The notes: generated from the letters alone by a model not told the origin. A stretch of DNA of 64,000 nucleotides from Metaphire vulgaris (GCA_018105865.1 CM030865.1:12848613-12912612), one strand, 5' to 3'. Shown: positions 51,971 to 62,985, counted from the stretch's first letter. Numbers and translations are program-made.

Positions 51971-52677
51971 CAGAGCCGTGGCTAGGAGGCAGGGAGGCAA
52001 GCTTCTTCGGGCGCCGTCCGGGGGACGCCAGAGACCATTGTTGATTTTATTCACGACGGTATTACCAGTATGACAAGTGAAAAAGGTCATCACCCGCGTT
52101 CTGTACACTACTTCCTTCACTGCTTCACTCCTACAACGTCGTGAAAAGGGGATGTCCATTAGTTATGTCAACAATTTTTTGGCAATTTTGACCCTCTCCC
52201 CTTGTCAACAACTGTCAACTTTCAGTTACCCCTATAATTACGTCGAAAACTTTTGACCTCTCCCCTCCCCAAGATCAATGACAGGTCCCAATAACAAGGT
52301 TAGCCTATTATTTTTTGCGGTGATTACAATTTTATCCCTGTTTTGCTCGACGAGTGTCAAAATGTGATGGCTATGACCTTTTACCATGCTTTTTTCCATT
52401 GTAATAAGTAGTCTTCCGTGAAATTTTCTATTTTTTAGTATTTGTAAAAAGTGAAATGTTGATGTCAACTTCTCTTGACCCCTCCCCCTGTCAACAACTG
52501 TCAAACTTTTTTAAATCCCCTCCCCTCTAAATTGTTGACGTAATTAATGGACAGGCATGACAGCCCCAAAGTGTGCTAAGCAAAACATGTAATCACCAGA
52601 TTTTAGACGGTTAGGGGCAAACATTGATACCTTGCCCCGTGCGGTAAATACTCTAGTTACGGCTCTGATGCCTAGGC
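51971..52677. mobile_element. hAT-type element nested in the LINE
   Basis: Left end CAGAGCCGTGGCTAGGAGGC, right end read inward CAGAGCCGTAACTAGAG. Flanking octamers ATGCCTAA (51963-51970) and ATGCCTAG (52678-52685) match 7/8. It itself contains a GGGGCTGTCC-type MITE at 52148-52567. Confidence 0.8.
52148..52567 (+). mobile_element. GGGGCTGTCC-ended MITE nested in the hAT-type element
   Basis: Starts GGGGATGTCCATTAGTTATG; the right end reads TAATTAATGGACAG, then GCATGACAG, then CCCC, so nine extra bases split the terminus. Otherwise collinear with 47052-47458. Confidence 0.82.
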
Positions 52678-53002
52678 ATTACGATAATGGCACAATAGAA
52701 ATTTAGATTATTAATTGTGAATTGCTTTCTCCTTCGAGTATAATAATCCCATAATAATCATTAATAGCGCTATAAAATGCAAGTCTCTGGCGTCGCATTC
52801 ACGGATTTCTATAAATATACCTGGATGTAGGATACTAGCTTACAGCCTGCGGCAACAAGCCACCATCTTGCACCTCGTATTGTTGTGAACTAGCCGGTAT
52901 CTTCACACTTGCCTGTATGGGTAGATCTTAGGATTTCAGCCCAATTAAACAACATGATCATTATTTTAGTCTTCCCATCCTGTCAGTAGTCTAACGTCTA
53001 GG

Positions 53003-53190
53003 CAGTGGCGGCTCCAGGATTTGGCAAGTGGGGGCGTTGGGGTGGCAACTTCTAGTCATGGGGGAAGGGGCAACCATTTGTTGTTAGGTATGTAGTATTA
53101 AGCATAGGGTCCCAACAGGGGGGCCACTCGGGGGACCAGGCACTCAATAGGGGGCACGGGCCTTCTGGCCCTCCGGTGGAGCTGCCACTG
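53003..53190 (+). mobile_element. hAT-type MITE (CAGTGGCGG family), 188 bp
   Basis: Ends CAGTGGCGGCTCCAGGATTT and GGTGGAGCTGCCACTG. Flanking octamers CGTCTAGG and CGTGTGTG agree only partly. Interior shared with 47895-48040 and, in opposite orientation, 53349-53525. Confidence 0.75.
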
Positions 53191-53348
53191 CGTGTGTGAG
53201 GGGGAATTTCCATCCACCCATGGAACATTTTGGGGGAAAGATTTTTAAACAGGGGGAATTCCCCCAGAGAAGGCCTAGAATAAACACTGCAATTATTAAC
53301 AAATGAATTGAATATAGTGCCAGGAACGACCCTAGAATATCAGTCCAG

Positions 53349-53525
53349 CAGTGGCGGCTCCACCGGGGGGCAGGGGGCCCGTGCCCCCCTATTGAGTGCC
53401 TGGCCCCCTAGTTGGGACCCTTTACTTAATGCTACATACATTAAACAACAAATGGTTGGCCCCCTCATGATTAGAAGTTGCCACCCCAACGGCCCCCCAC
53501 TTGCCAAATCCTAGAGCCGCCACTG
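53349..53525 (-). mobile_element. hAT-type MITE (CAGTGGCGG family), 177 bp, perfect target duplication
   Basis: Starts CAGTGGCGGCTCCACCGG, ends CTAGAGCCGCCACTG, flanked by identical octamers CAGTCCAG (53341-53348 and 53526-53533). Inverted relative to the copy at 53003-53190; the two lie 160 bases apart. Confidence 0.88.
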
Positions 53526-53534
53526 CAGTCCAGC

Positions 53535-54370
53535 CCAGGATTATTTCTAGGATTGTGAATTTGGAGGTATTGGGGAAATCTGGGGTGTGTGGTTATTTCT
53601 CGGATTGTAGGATTGTGAATTTGGGAGGGTGTTGGAAAAATTGGGGGGTGTTGGAACTTTGAAGTCTCTGTGGGGGCGTGTGTGGTTATTTCTCGGATTG
53701 TAGGATTGTGAATTTGGGAGGGCGTCGGGAAAATTTGGGGGTGTCTCGGAACTTTGAAGTCTCTGCCGAAAAGGCTGACAAGCAAAAAAACGTTATCAAG
53801 TCTCAAAAAAGGCTGACAAGCAAAAAAAGGTCATCCGAGAATAAAAGTTGGGGGCGTCCTTCTCCATTTATGGGCTGTTCAGGGCCAATTAGTATGCATT
53901 TTTTATGCATACCATTGTCACACTACCAAATCTTGGGGAGTGTCGACCTCAAATTTGTATTCCTTGTAACTAGTGACTATAACTAGTCACATTTTGCAAG
54001 TAACTAGCACAGCACTACTCGCCACTTTGCTAGTATACAGGGATGTTTTTACCGCCCCCAACACCCCAACACTCCCTTCCAATTTGAGGCCCCCAAATTT
54101 GGCAATGTGACAATGGTATGCATACAAAATGCATATTAATTAGCCCTGAACACCCCCTCCCCCCCCAATGGAGAAGGCCACCCCCAAATTTTATTCTCAG
54201 ATGACCTTTTTTTGTCAGACTTTCTAACGTTTTTTTGCTTGTCGGCCTTTTTTGGGAGAGACTTCCAAATTCCGACACCCCCAAATTCACAATCCTACAA
54301 TCCTAAAAATAACCACACACCCCCAGATTTTCCTGATTCCCAAATTCACAATCCTAGAAATAACCCTGCT
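53535..54370. mobile_element. foldback element with minisatellite arms, ~835 bp
   Basis: The left arm has two or three ~105-bp units around GGATTGTAGGATTGTGAATT and AACTTTGAAGTCTCTG. The right arm (54235-54365) is the inverse (CCCAAATTCACAATCCTACA). Inner arms also pair: CAGGGCCAATTAGTATGCAT (53879) with ATGCATATTAATTAGCCCTG (54131). Centre near 53985. GACAAGCAAAAAA motifs occur in both arms. No coding frame. Confidence 0.75.
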
Positions 54371-54480
54371 GATGGGGTAAGAAGGCTTAACATCCACCTG
54401 CACGATTTTCATCAATGAAAGACGCCTTACTAAATAAAAGAGCAGTGTGAAATAAAATTAATGTAGATGAATGATACAAT

Positions 54481-54859
54481 CAGTGGCGGCTCCAGGATTT
54501 GGCAAGTGAGGGGGGTCGATGGAGACTCAGTGTTTTATCCAGACTCCAGGTCTTTGGGGAGGGGGAAATTGAGGCTTTCGAGGGGATCGACTTGGTTGGA
54601 GGGAAAAGACAGCTCAATGTAAATTGTGTGTAAGTGCTGGGATTGGGGGGAGAATTTTGAGGTGGGGGAAATCTCCCCTCCTAACAGGCCTGTATAAAAT
54701 ACTGGTTGGGGTGGCAATTTCTAATCATGGGCCAACCATTTGTTGTTAGGTAAGTAGTATTAAGTAATGTAGTGTATAGGGTCCCAACAGGGGGCCACTG
54801 GGGGCAGACACTCAATAGGAGGGGCACGGGCCCCTGGGACCCCTGTGGAGCCGCCACTT
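54481..54859 (+). mobile_element. hAT-type MITE (CAGTGGCGG family) with inner insertion, 379 bp
   Basis: Starts CAGTGGCGGCTCCAGGATTT, ends GTGGAGCCGCCACTT. Flanks GATACAAT (54473-54480) and GATACAAA (54860-54867) match 7/8. Relative to 53003-53190 it has about 190 extra bases (54518-54707) whose own ends, CAGTGTTTTATCCAGAC and inward CAGTATTTTATACAGGCC, mark a second, nested hAT-type element. Confidence 0.8.
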
Positions 54860-55084
54860 GATACAAATATCGACAAATGAATTGAATATAGTGCCAGGAA
54901 CGACCCTAGAAGGATCCAGTCCAGCATCTCCACCTTGCTAGTATAGCAGTGTCGGCTGAAGAATACGAGTAGCAGTATGGCCGCTCTGGTTGGCGCGCTG
55001 ACCTCACTGCTGCGTGCAGCGGCTATAGGCCAAGCGCTATCCAGTTATAAATAGAAATCCGTGGTTGCATTTCCTTATGAAATC

Positions 55085-55740
55085 TGATTACAGGTAGATC
55101 CAAAGTTGTACATAGGGTAGATCAACTAATTTAATTTTATAGTTATATCCCTTAACGTAATTTTTAAAATGTGAACTTGTCTGTGAAAATTTAAAAAATA
55201 GAATTTCAAAAGAAAAATAATGCCTTGATCAACTGTATTTTATATTATTAGTGTACTCGATGTAGTTTGATCAAATGGCAAGTCCAATTTGAACAGAAAT
55301 TAGCACCAGGTATAATGTCTTTTTTCAGCTTCATGTTATTTTTAAAATTAGGGTTACTTGTGATAATAACAAACAAACAATTAAGCACGCTAAAAGTAAT
55401 AGATGGATTTTTAAAATATTTAAAACTATTTCTTACTGGACTTGGTAAATGTGGAATATTACACACAACAGTAAAGAAGAAAACAGCATTAAATGCAGTG
55501 GTTTGTGATTTGTAGTACTTGTAAATGTCAATAATTCAATAATCTCAATAAATTTGAGCGTATTCGTTTTGACATTTAAAAACAAAGCTAATATACAAAA
55601 TCTTGCAATTTAACAACAGTTTTAGAAATATTATTGCACCTAATGCTAAATAAATAGTCCCAACGCCATAGATCTAAATATTGTGAAGGAGAAGGAGAAG
55701 GAGAAGAAGAAGACTTTATTTCTCAACAAAATATTGTGAG
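55085..55740 (+). repeat. repeat X, copy 4 (5' diverged)
   Basis: Shares GTGTACTCGATGTAGTTTGA, GGTATAATGTCTTTT, GAAGAAAACAGCATTAAATG, CACCTAATGCTAAATAAATA and CGCCATAGATCTAAATATTG with the other copies. It ends about 170 bases before the first exon of collagen copy 2. Confidence 0.72.
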
Positions 55741-56172
55741 ATTAGACGAATGCGGCATTTATTTTCTGTAATATTTTTTAATGCGAATCAACGAACTGCA
55801 CTTCTAGCTGTTGTACGGTTGTACGGGTTTTTAATGCTTTTGTTGCATCATGCGATCAATGGACCGATGCTTCCAGTGACGCCTAATTGTGCGTTTCGTG
55901 AATTTTAGGGTCAGCCTGGACCACGAGATCCTCCCGGGTCACCGGATCCACGAGGTCCTCCTTGGCGACGAGGACCATCGGCCCATCGGTCAGTCCTTTG
56001 CTGCATTCGATTCGAGAAGTATTCAAAGATCACATTCAGAGATTGCAGATTTATTTTACATACAGTGGAAGTTGGAACAGTAAACGGATTCTCAAAGGCT
56101 ATCTATTCCATTTATGTAAAGTGCTCTTGCTTTTGGCATCTAGCTATGTTATAGCGCTATAGAAATTGTCGA

Positions 56173-56203
<31 letters not shown>

Positions 56204-56261
56204 GTAATAATAATATCTGAGCCTATCTCTGAAAGCTAGGTACCGTTACTGAATGTGGAGA

Positions 56262-56330
56262 GTTACTACATTGGTTTTCACACAGGCTTTACTTAGCCTC
56301 CTAAGCTACTTAAAATCACATTATTATTCT
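56262..56330 (+). mobile_element. SINE body fragment
   Basis: TTGGTTTTCACACAGGCTTT, then TTAGCCTCCTAAGCTACTTA and (ATT)n: the body of the family A SINE in plus orientation without its tRNA head, inside a collagen copy 2 intron. A CGCTATAGAAATTGTCGAGG plus (TAA)n tail lies just upstream at 56151-56216. Confidence 0.55.
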
Positions 56331-57729
56331 TATGGTTAAAATGATTATTTACATCAAATAACTGAATATATATAGTAATATAAGGTATAAATGATATTTT
56401 GATAACAAGGTCCTACTGGATATCCCGGAGAAAGAGAGATGTAAGTCAGTTACTGTATTTGTTCAATTGTTGCGCTCTCCATGTTCTAGGTTTGTTGTTC
56501 AGGCGATTGGTTCTATGAGTCTGATTGCTGTCATTTATTACATTACGTTGAAAAACAACATAAGTTTAAAGCAGCTTTTATTCAGATTGATGTGTAATGT
56601 TGTTATTATTAGCACTTGATTCAGTGCTGACGTGGATGCTAGCAGAGTGCTTGAAAGTCTTAAGTCTTTACTGAACTATAAAAACTTGTTTTGCAGAAAC
56701 CGAATTGTGTTGTTAAAATAGGTCTAATGGAACTTTTTAGTGAAATTATCTTTTCGGTTTCTGTCTGACAGGGTGAAACTGGATTACCTGGAGGTCCTGG
56801 CTTCCCTGGTTCACTTTGTCTTTCTGGTGCTGCTGCCAATCCTGACACTCCTGGTGCCAAAAGTTAAGCGGTTAGTGAAGTGAATAAGTTTAAGTTAGTT
56901 GAGTTCTGCTAATTAAATAGTTAATAAATAAGCTTAGCATTCCATGTTGGAACCAGGAAGAGAAAACTTATTTATGATTCCAAGACATGCAATGCATATG
57001 CACGGGTAGTATGAGCATTGAGCAAGGGACAAGCCCTGCATTCAGAGCACTAAATGTCTACAATGAAGCAGCATGAAAGATATCCAAATGAATTGGAGAA
57101 TTTATCTTCAGATTGTTATCTATTTATGGAAGCGACAAATTCAGTTGAGACTTGAATTTTCTGCACACTTAAGTATACATAAATAACAGTTAACTTTTGT
57201 AATTTGTGTATTTGTCTTTTGTTGGTTTCCTTGTCTTACATATTTATTGGATAGTTGTGCTATTTGCATTTTAAGGGTCCTCCTGGTGTTTCTGTCCAGG
57301 GAGAGCGGGTTGGTTAAATGACTTCTGCTGTAACATTATGTAGAACATTTTGAATGTTTGTAGCTCTTTATTATTTGTTTTTTACTCACTGTTCTGCCTT
57401 CTTTTAATAAAAGCTGTCATTGATAGAAATTAGTTCAGGTGTTTGCAGAGCTCCTACATTTGACCTACTGTACTGCAACTGATGCTATGCTTAGGCAGAA
57501 GTTCATGCAGAGAGGTTTGACTTCAGTTAACACCTAAAGCAGTTTCTCTTTGATTTTTGTTCAGGGTCAGTCTGTGGACAGAAGATCGCCTTTATCAGAA
57601 GGCCGACTCAAAGGTCCATCTGGAGGAGAGACTGGAGAAAAGTGACCTTCTCCAGTACATGCTCAACCTTCTCTAATAATTTGCAACATTATAATTTTAA
57701 GACTTGTAAGTTTATAAGCTTTTGTAAGT

Positions 57730-58690
57730 AAGCGTATATGTGGTGACTCAGCTGGTGACATTGAGGGATGAGGCTAAAATCTTCTGTGTAGGTTATGAAC
57801 GATACAGGACCGAGTGACGAGCCTTGTGGCACTGAGCAGTGCAGGGGTAGTTCTGACGATGCCTCCTTATTGTAGTATGACCATTTGCTTTCATCCCTTT
57901 AGATATGAGCGAAACCAGCATAGAGGAGTTCCACTCACTCCAAAGCGTTCCTCTAGCACCCATTATATGGATGCGAAACATGGACCATCACCAAAGACTT
58001 GGAAAGAAAAATACTAGCCTTTGAAAGAAAATGTTATAGAAAAAATACTAAGAATCGGATGGGTCAAAAAAATCACAAATGAAGAACTATACGGGAGAAT
58101 TCAGGCCAAACAAACCATGCTGGAAAGAGTAAAACAAAAGAAACTCCAACTTTTCGGACACATATCCAGAACGAAAGAGGACAGAAAGATGAAAGCTCTA
58201 ATGTTTGTAATAATGGAGGGTGCCAATAAGAGAGGGAGACCACACAAGGAATGGTGTGATGATATTGAAGAATGGTGTGGAAGCAGTTTACAGAATCTTA
58301 GTCACAGAGCAACAGACAGAAAATAATGGCAGAAAACTGTGGAGGTGGCATTATACACCAATGGGCAATGATCCCACGGTTAATGATGATGATGAGCACC
58401 CGGAGCAGTATGTCATGATCGACCGTATTGAAAGCTGCGCTTAGATCAAGCTGCACAAGCGCAGACTTTACCGTCATCGATAGCGCGCACTCTGTCATTG
58501 CGTACTTTAGTGACTGCAGTTTCTGTGGAGTGGAATCTCCGATATGCTGACTGATGCGCAGGGAGGAGATGGTTGGTTTCAGCGAATTTGGCAAACCTCG
58601 ACACAACTACTGCTCTATAAGCTTCTGCTACAAAGCTGATATTAGAGATTGGTCGGAATGATTTTATATCACTTGGATCTCACGATGGAG
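57730..58690 (-). mobile_element. CR1/L2-like LINE, split by a younger LINE insertion
   Basis: 58367-58690 (minus) codes DIKSFRPISNISFV, TNHLLPAHQSAYRRFHSTET and, after a frameshift, ALVQLDLSAAFNTVDHDILL (RT motif A). 57730-57962 continues with ERFGVSGTPLCWFRSYLKG and LHCSVPQGSSLGPVSFI, then a YTEDF motif. The two halves join in RT order once 57963-58366 is removed. Not functional. Confidence 0.82.
57963..58366 (+). mobile_element. RTE/CFDP2-like LINE 3' end inserted in the older LINE
   Basis: Plus frame: YGCETWTITKDLERKILAFE, KCYRK, then RIGWVKKITNEELYGRIQAK, KLQLFGHISRTKEDRKMKAL and GANKRGRPHKEWCDDIEEWC. One frameshift at an A run near 58040. Collinear with the truncated copy at 34810-35148. 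Confidence 0.8.
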
Positions 58691-61061
58691 TTTGTGTTTA
58701 ATTAGTTTATGAAATGGTGACCCTAAACCAAGATTAAATAAAGACACTTTCTGTATCATTACTTGGGACATTGCTTACTCATAAGCACTTAGATATTGGT
58801 TGTCAAATAACACCATTTGACTGCATTGAATAACAGGGTTCCAATTTTAGCAAAATAAAAGCAACATTTGAAACAGACTTGCTTGAGACATAATCTCCAC
58901 ATCCAAAGAGGCAATCAACAATGTTTAGAGAAACTGGAAATTGAATGTTGTTTGAACATGCTGCCACAACCAGTGGCAGTCACTTTTATTAGAGTGCCAC
59001 AGCAATTCACAACTGGAATTAACTAATTGACTGATTTTGTTTTCTCTCTAGGGATCTCCCTCCCAGTCATCGACCGGGATCGCCAGTGCTTCTGAGGCAG
59101 AGATCGTTTAAATCATGGTCAGCAGTCTTCTTAATGTTTCAAATATTGATAAATATATGTTATAATTAGAGACCTGGTATTTGTTTAATGTTCAGGTTAA
59201 ATTGTCCTCTTGTTTATACACTCAAGTGTTAGGCAGCATTCACATTGTCGCTTTCCACCTGCCATTGACGTCTTGCAGTAGAAGAACTTGTAACAGTTGT
59301 CTTTCTCCATTGTCTTTAACTTTATCAGCACTGGTGAATCTGTAAGTATTTAGAAGTTGCATTCTTATTACCAAAAGGGCAGAAAGGCATTTATTTATGG
59401 TATACAAAATAATGGAGTTGATGAATATTAAGGTAAAGACTAAGATTTTGCTTTGGTAAATAATTTTACACATTATTAAATTCTTAACTTTAATTGTCCA
59501 TTTTTCTTTCTTTGAGTATTTGCAACTGGGGAAATCAGGGAATGATGGGAAGCCAGATGAACACAGAGCAACAGGATTACCTGGTCTGCCAGGAAGGCAA
59601 GGTCAGACTGGGGACAGAGGAGCATGAGTCAGTGAGTTCATGTTATGAGTCAGTTATTGTACATTTTTTGGAGAATGTGATAGAATTTGTGCAATTGATT
59701 GCTAATACATTGGGTGATATGCATTTTGTGGCACATTTACTATAGGCTGTGACACAATGATTGGCCTGCAGATAACTATTAGACTATTATTGTGTGGCAC
59801 AAATATACAGTATGTAGAGGTAACTCATGGTGAATGTTTTGAGACAACACAACCACTTATCCTCTTTGACAGAGGTGGAGAAGGGCGATATAGGGCAGTA
59901 TGCAACTGACCCTGTCCACTCTAACCCAATTCCTAACCCTAACCTTAACTTAATAAAACTAACTATGAAACTTAGGCATTTTGCAGCAACAGAAGCCCTT
60001 GAGGCTGCATTGATGTTTGCTGATAAATATTTTAACAATTGAACAAATTTACTATTTAAAGTGCACATGAAGGTTTTCTCATGTGTTGTGTTGTATTGTG
60101 GTTTAGTTTTTTTTACTGTTATAATTGTGAAATTTTCAGTTACCTAACTGTTCTTTTGTCCAGACAGAAATATCGGGCAGGTGCTGAATGTGCTTTGCTA
60201 ATCGATGCTGACCTCAGTTTCACTCTAACAATTGACAAGAGTCCAGCCAAAGTTTATAATTAATTTAGCGTTGGTCATTAACTGCTTTTAGGTTCAGCCA
60301 GGCAAGGATGGATCCTTGGCCAACGGGTCCTCCTGACAATGCTGGAGAAAGTGGCAGGACTGGAGCAGGACCACAGGTGGGTTTTCAACAGATTTTCATG
60401 TTAAAGTTGAAATAGTCCAATTCAGGATAGAATTACTTGACTTCTGGCTTCTTATTTTGCACTTGGCATTACTTCAGATATGGATGATGCATGGCTGTCA
60501 TTGACCTACTGAGTCGCTGATTGAGAAGATTGGAAGAGCAGTGAAGCCAGTTTCTTCTTGTCCCAGCTTTGACCTCTCTCTCTCTCTGGACTATTCTACA
60601 GGCTGAACCCATCCTCCAAGCACACTCTTTCATTATGAAAAACAGCCAGACGTCAAACCTCCATTTATGTCATTTTTTAAAGTTGAAGTTTACCTCGTGT
60701 GTTTCAAAATGTCTCAATTGTGAGGTTTTAAAAATGTAATTTACCTTTTTGGTAAAATTTACATTTTGAATCTAACCATTTGTTTAAAGTCAAATAATTA
60801 TTTTGGTTGAATTTTATGGAATTTACATGCTTGGTTAACTGCAGTATATCTATTAGCAAGCCATGTATGTATGTAGAAGAGGAGAAACACATTGCTGTAC
60901 AGATAACATACAGTGCAGTTATTATTGATGAATCCTTCTGCCACTCAATACGATAATGCACCTGTGCAGTATTTAGTCATCTGCTACTGCATTACAGTCG
61001 TTTTAATATTTTTTGAAGCGAAATTTGGCAGAGACTGATTATAAAATCTGTGAAAACTGAT

Positions 61062-61080
61062 TGATTGATTGATTGATTGA

Positions 61081-61151
<71 letters not shown>
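61062..61151. repeat. (TTGA)n microsatellite, possible LINE tail
   Basis: About 90 bases of GATT repeats abutting the TTTTAG acceptor of a collagen copy 2 exon at 61156. It would serve as, or disrupt, the pyrimidine tract of that intron. Confidence 0.9.
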
Positions 61152-61892
61152 TTAGGTGATGCTGGAAGAAAGGCCAGCCTGGTTCTGAAGGACTTCAGGG
61201 GTTTCTGGTTTCTGGTTTCCTACATTCTGCAGGATGTTTTGGTAAAAGTCTAAAAAGTTAAAAACCCACCAAAGTTCTTTTTGCTCTAAATATATATATT
61301 TTAGGTGCCATGCTTAAAGTAAATGTAAAACATCGACACATATACAAAAAACTTTTAAATCATGTATTTATTCATTCTTTTATATATAAGCACAATGATA
61401 AAGAAATTGAAAAGTTTTCATCTGCAGTCACCAGATGCCAGGACAAAACATGTGTTATCCTAATGGATGCCGAAACAATCATTTCTGAGATGCAAGAGGC
61501 ATCATTACAAGCCACCACAGTGCAAACAACGAGTTTGCCTATAGGTGACAGGCAATGTGTTAATATTTGATTTTTGAAAATTTCTCTTCTTTTTTTTATG
61601 AAGAGAATGCTACAGACTTATCAATCTACACGCATCAACATCTCTGATCTCTTTACTTGCATTCCATTTTCATATTCCTTGTCTTTCATTTGATGATTGT
61701 ATTTATTATCATTTGTTCCTTTGCAGTTCAAGTACACAATGGACATGTCACAGCTTCGCTTCCTCCGGCTGTTCCGCTCTTCTGCTCTTCTGCCTTTCAG
61801 AATGTCGCCTTCCACTGTCGCAATACCACAGCGTATTACTACACAAGCACCAAGTTTTACAGAAGGGCAGCAATCCATTTGATGAATGCAAG

Positions 61893-62985
61893 TTGAATAA
61901 TAGACTCGATGAAGAGTAACACTTTGATCATTTGGTTCAGAGAAAACGAAATGCTTAACATTTAATGTCAACAGAAAACTGCACATTTATTTGATTCCAA
62001 TTTATTTTCATTTGGAAGCAATTGAGCTACATTGATATTTCTCAATTCATGGTTTCATTAACTACTCACTGCCTTTGCTGTTTTTATGCTTTAACTGCCA
62101 ATGAACATTGTATGCGATGAAATGCAAGCAGACCTCACAGAATTCTACAATGACATTCAAATGCTGCATTTACTGCTCTTATTGTCAGCCTTTATTCAAC
62201 TAGAGGCAACTTTACTTACTTAGACTTAGATCCTTCCGTTCCCTCTGGAACATTGGGCGATGAGTCTTCTCCAGCCAGTACGATCATTGGCAACTTCTCT
62301 TGCTTTGGTTATCTCAAGGCAACTTTAGTTAAAGCTAATAGCATAACATCAGCAATTATTCAGACATTGTAAATTGAAATTGTATTATTTTATGAGAATT
62401 CTGTAGACATGTTCTAATAGTTAATTTGTCAATGGTGGCTTTCTGGTGGATTTATCGTTTCACTGAGTTAAGTAAAGTCTTAATTGCTTTCATAATGTAG
62501 ATTTTTCTTGGATTGGTTTTTCTTTTTCTGGCTTTTGTTTGCTTGCTTGGCTGTAGAGTGGGTTGATGACATACTTCGAGAATAATTCTTAATATATCGG
62601 TTGTCACTATTATAAGAGTAGATGACTGGAACTGGATTTGGTGGCTAGAACTGTAAGTGGATATAAGATGGCTCTGACAGAATTGGCTTTGCTGTGGAAC
62701 AGAATACATTTTATTCCTTCTGATCTTATCTTTTCCTTTGTTTTGCCTTCATATTCAGATGACCTCAGTTGTACAAACTGTTTGACCACTAGAGACTATA
62801 GTCTTCTGTCTCTAAACACTGCTGTAATTATGCCAATTAACAATTAAATGTGACAATTAAAATGCGAAACAGCAGGCCCACGACTGCAAGGATGCGTGAG
62901 GGGTCATGCCTTCAAACCTTAAGCGATACCTCGTGTAATTGAATACAAGATTTGTAGTTGAAGCTGGTTTCACTGCAGCAGCTGT
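61893..62985. other. 3' flank of collagen copy 2, nothing recognised
   Basis: AT-rich, single-copy in appearance, with only short scattered frames (for example 62452-62709 minus, 62638-62847 plus) lacking family resemblance. Confidence 0.45.

Larger units (their letters stand above)
51690..52715 (+). mobile_element. LINE 3' end interrupted by nested elements
   Basis: 51690-51970 codes SRMLWNSLPASLHMSV and carries the 3' UTR also seen at 10140-10250. It is broken at 51970 by a hAT-type element and resumes at 52678 with ATGCCTAGGCATTACGATAA, collinear with 10238-10265. The host copy is thus identified on both sides of the insertion. Confidence 0.75.
55909..61892 (+). pseudogene. fibrillar collagen relic, copy 2
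   Basis: Exons with surviving acceptors: 55909-55989 (27 codons; Gly replaced by Asp, Asp, Trp and Ala in four of nine triplets), 56410-56440, 56772-~56870 (GETGLPGGPGFPGSL then Cys, Ala and Asp at Gly positions, then stop), 57276-57318, 57565-~57650, 59052-~59110, 59528-~59630 (GLPGLPGRQGQTGDRGA then stop), 60292-60376 (frameshift), 61156-~61215 (frameshift) and 61727-61892, a COLFI exon starting FKYTMDMSQLRFLRLF with a duplicated CTCTTCTG and a deletion before the Cys-Lys end. More decayed than copy 1 and without the other COLFI exons. A LINE nest (57730-58690) sits in one intron. Confidence 0.78.

Noticed and set aside
61310..61570. 86-codon plus-strand frame between collagen exons
   Set aside because: No family recognised, not in phase with neighbouring collagen exons and AT-rich; possibly a repeat fragment, but unsupported.
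55909..61892. Rescue of the collagen glycine codons by A-to-I RNA editing
   Set aside because: Editing could revert Asp, Glu or Arg codons to Gly, but not the Trp, Cys, Ala and Val replacements or the frameshifts.
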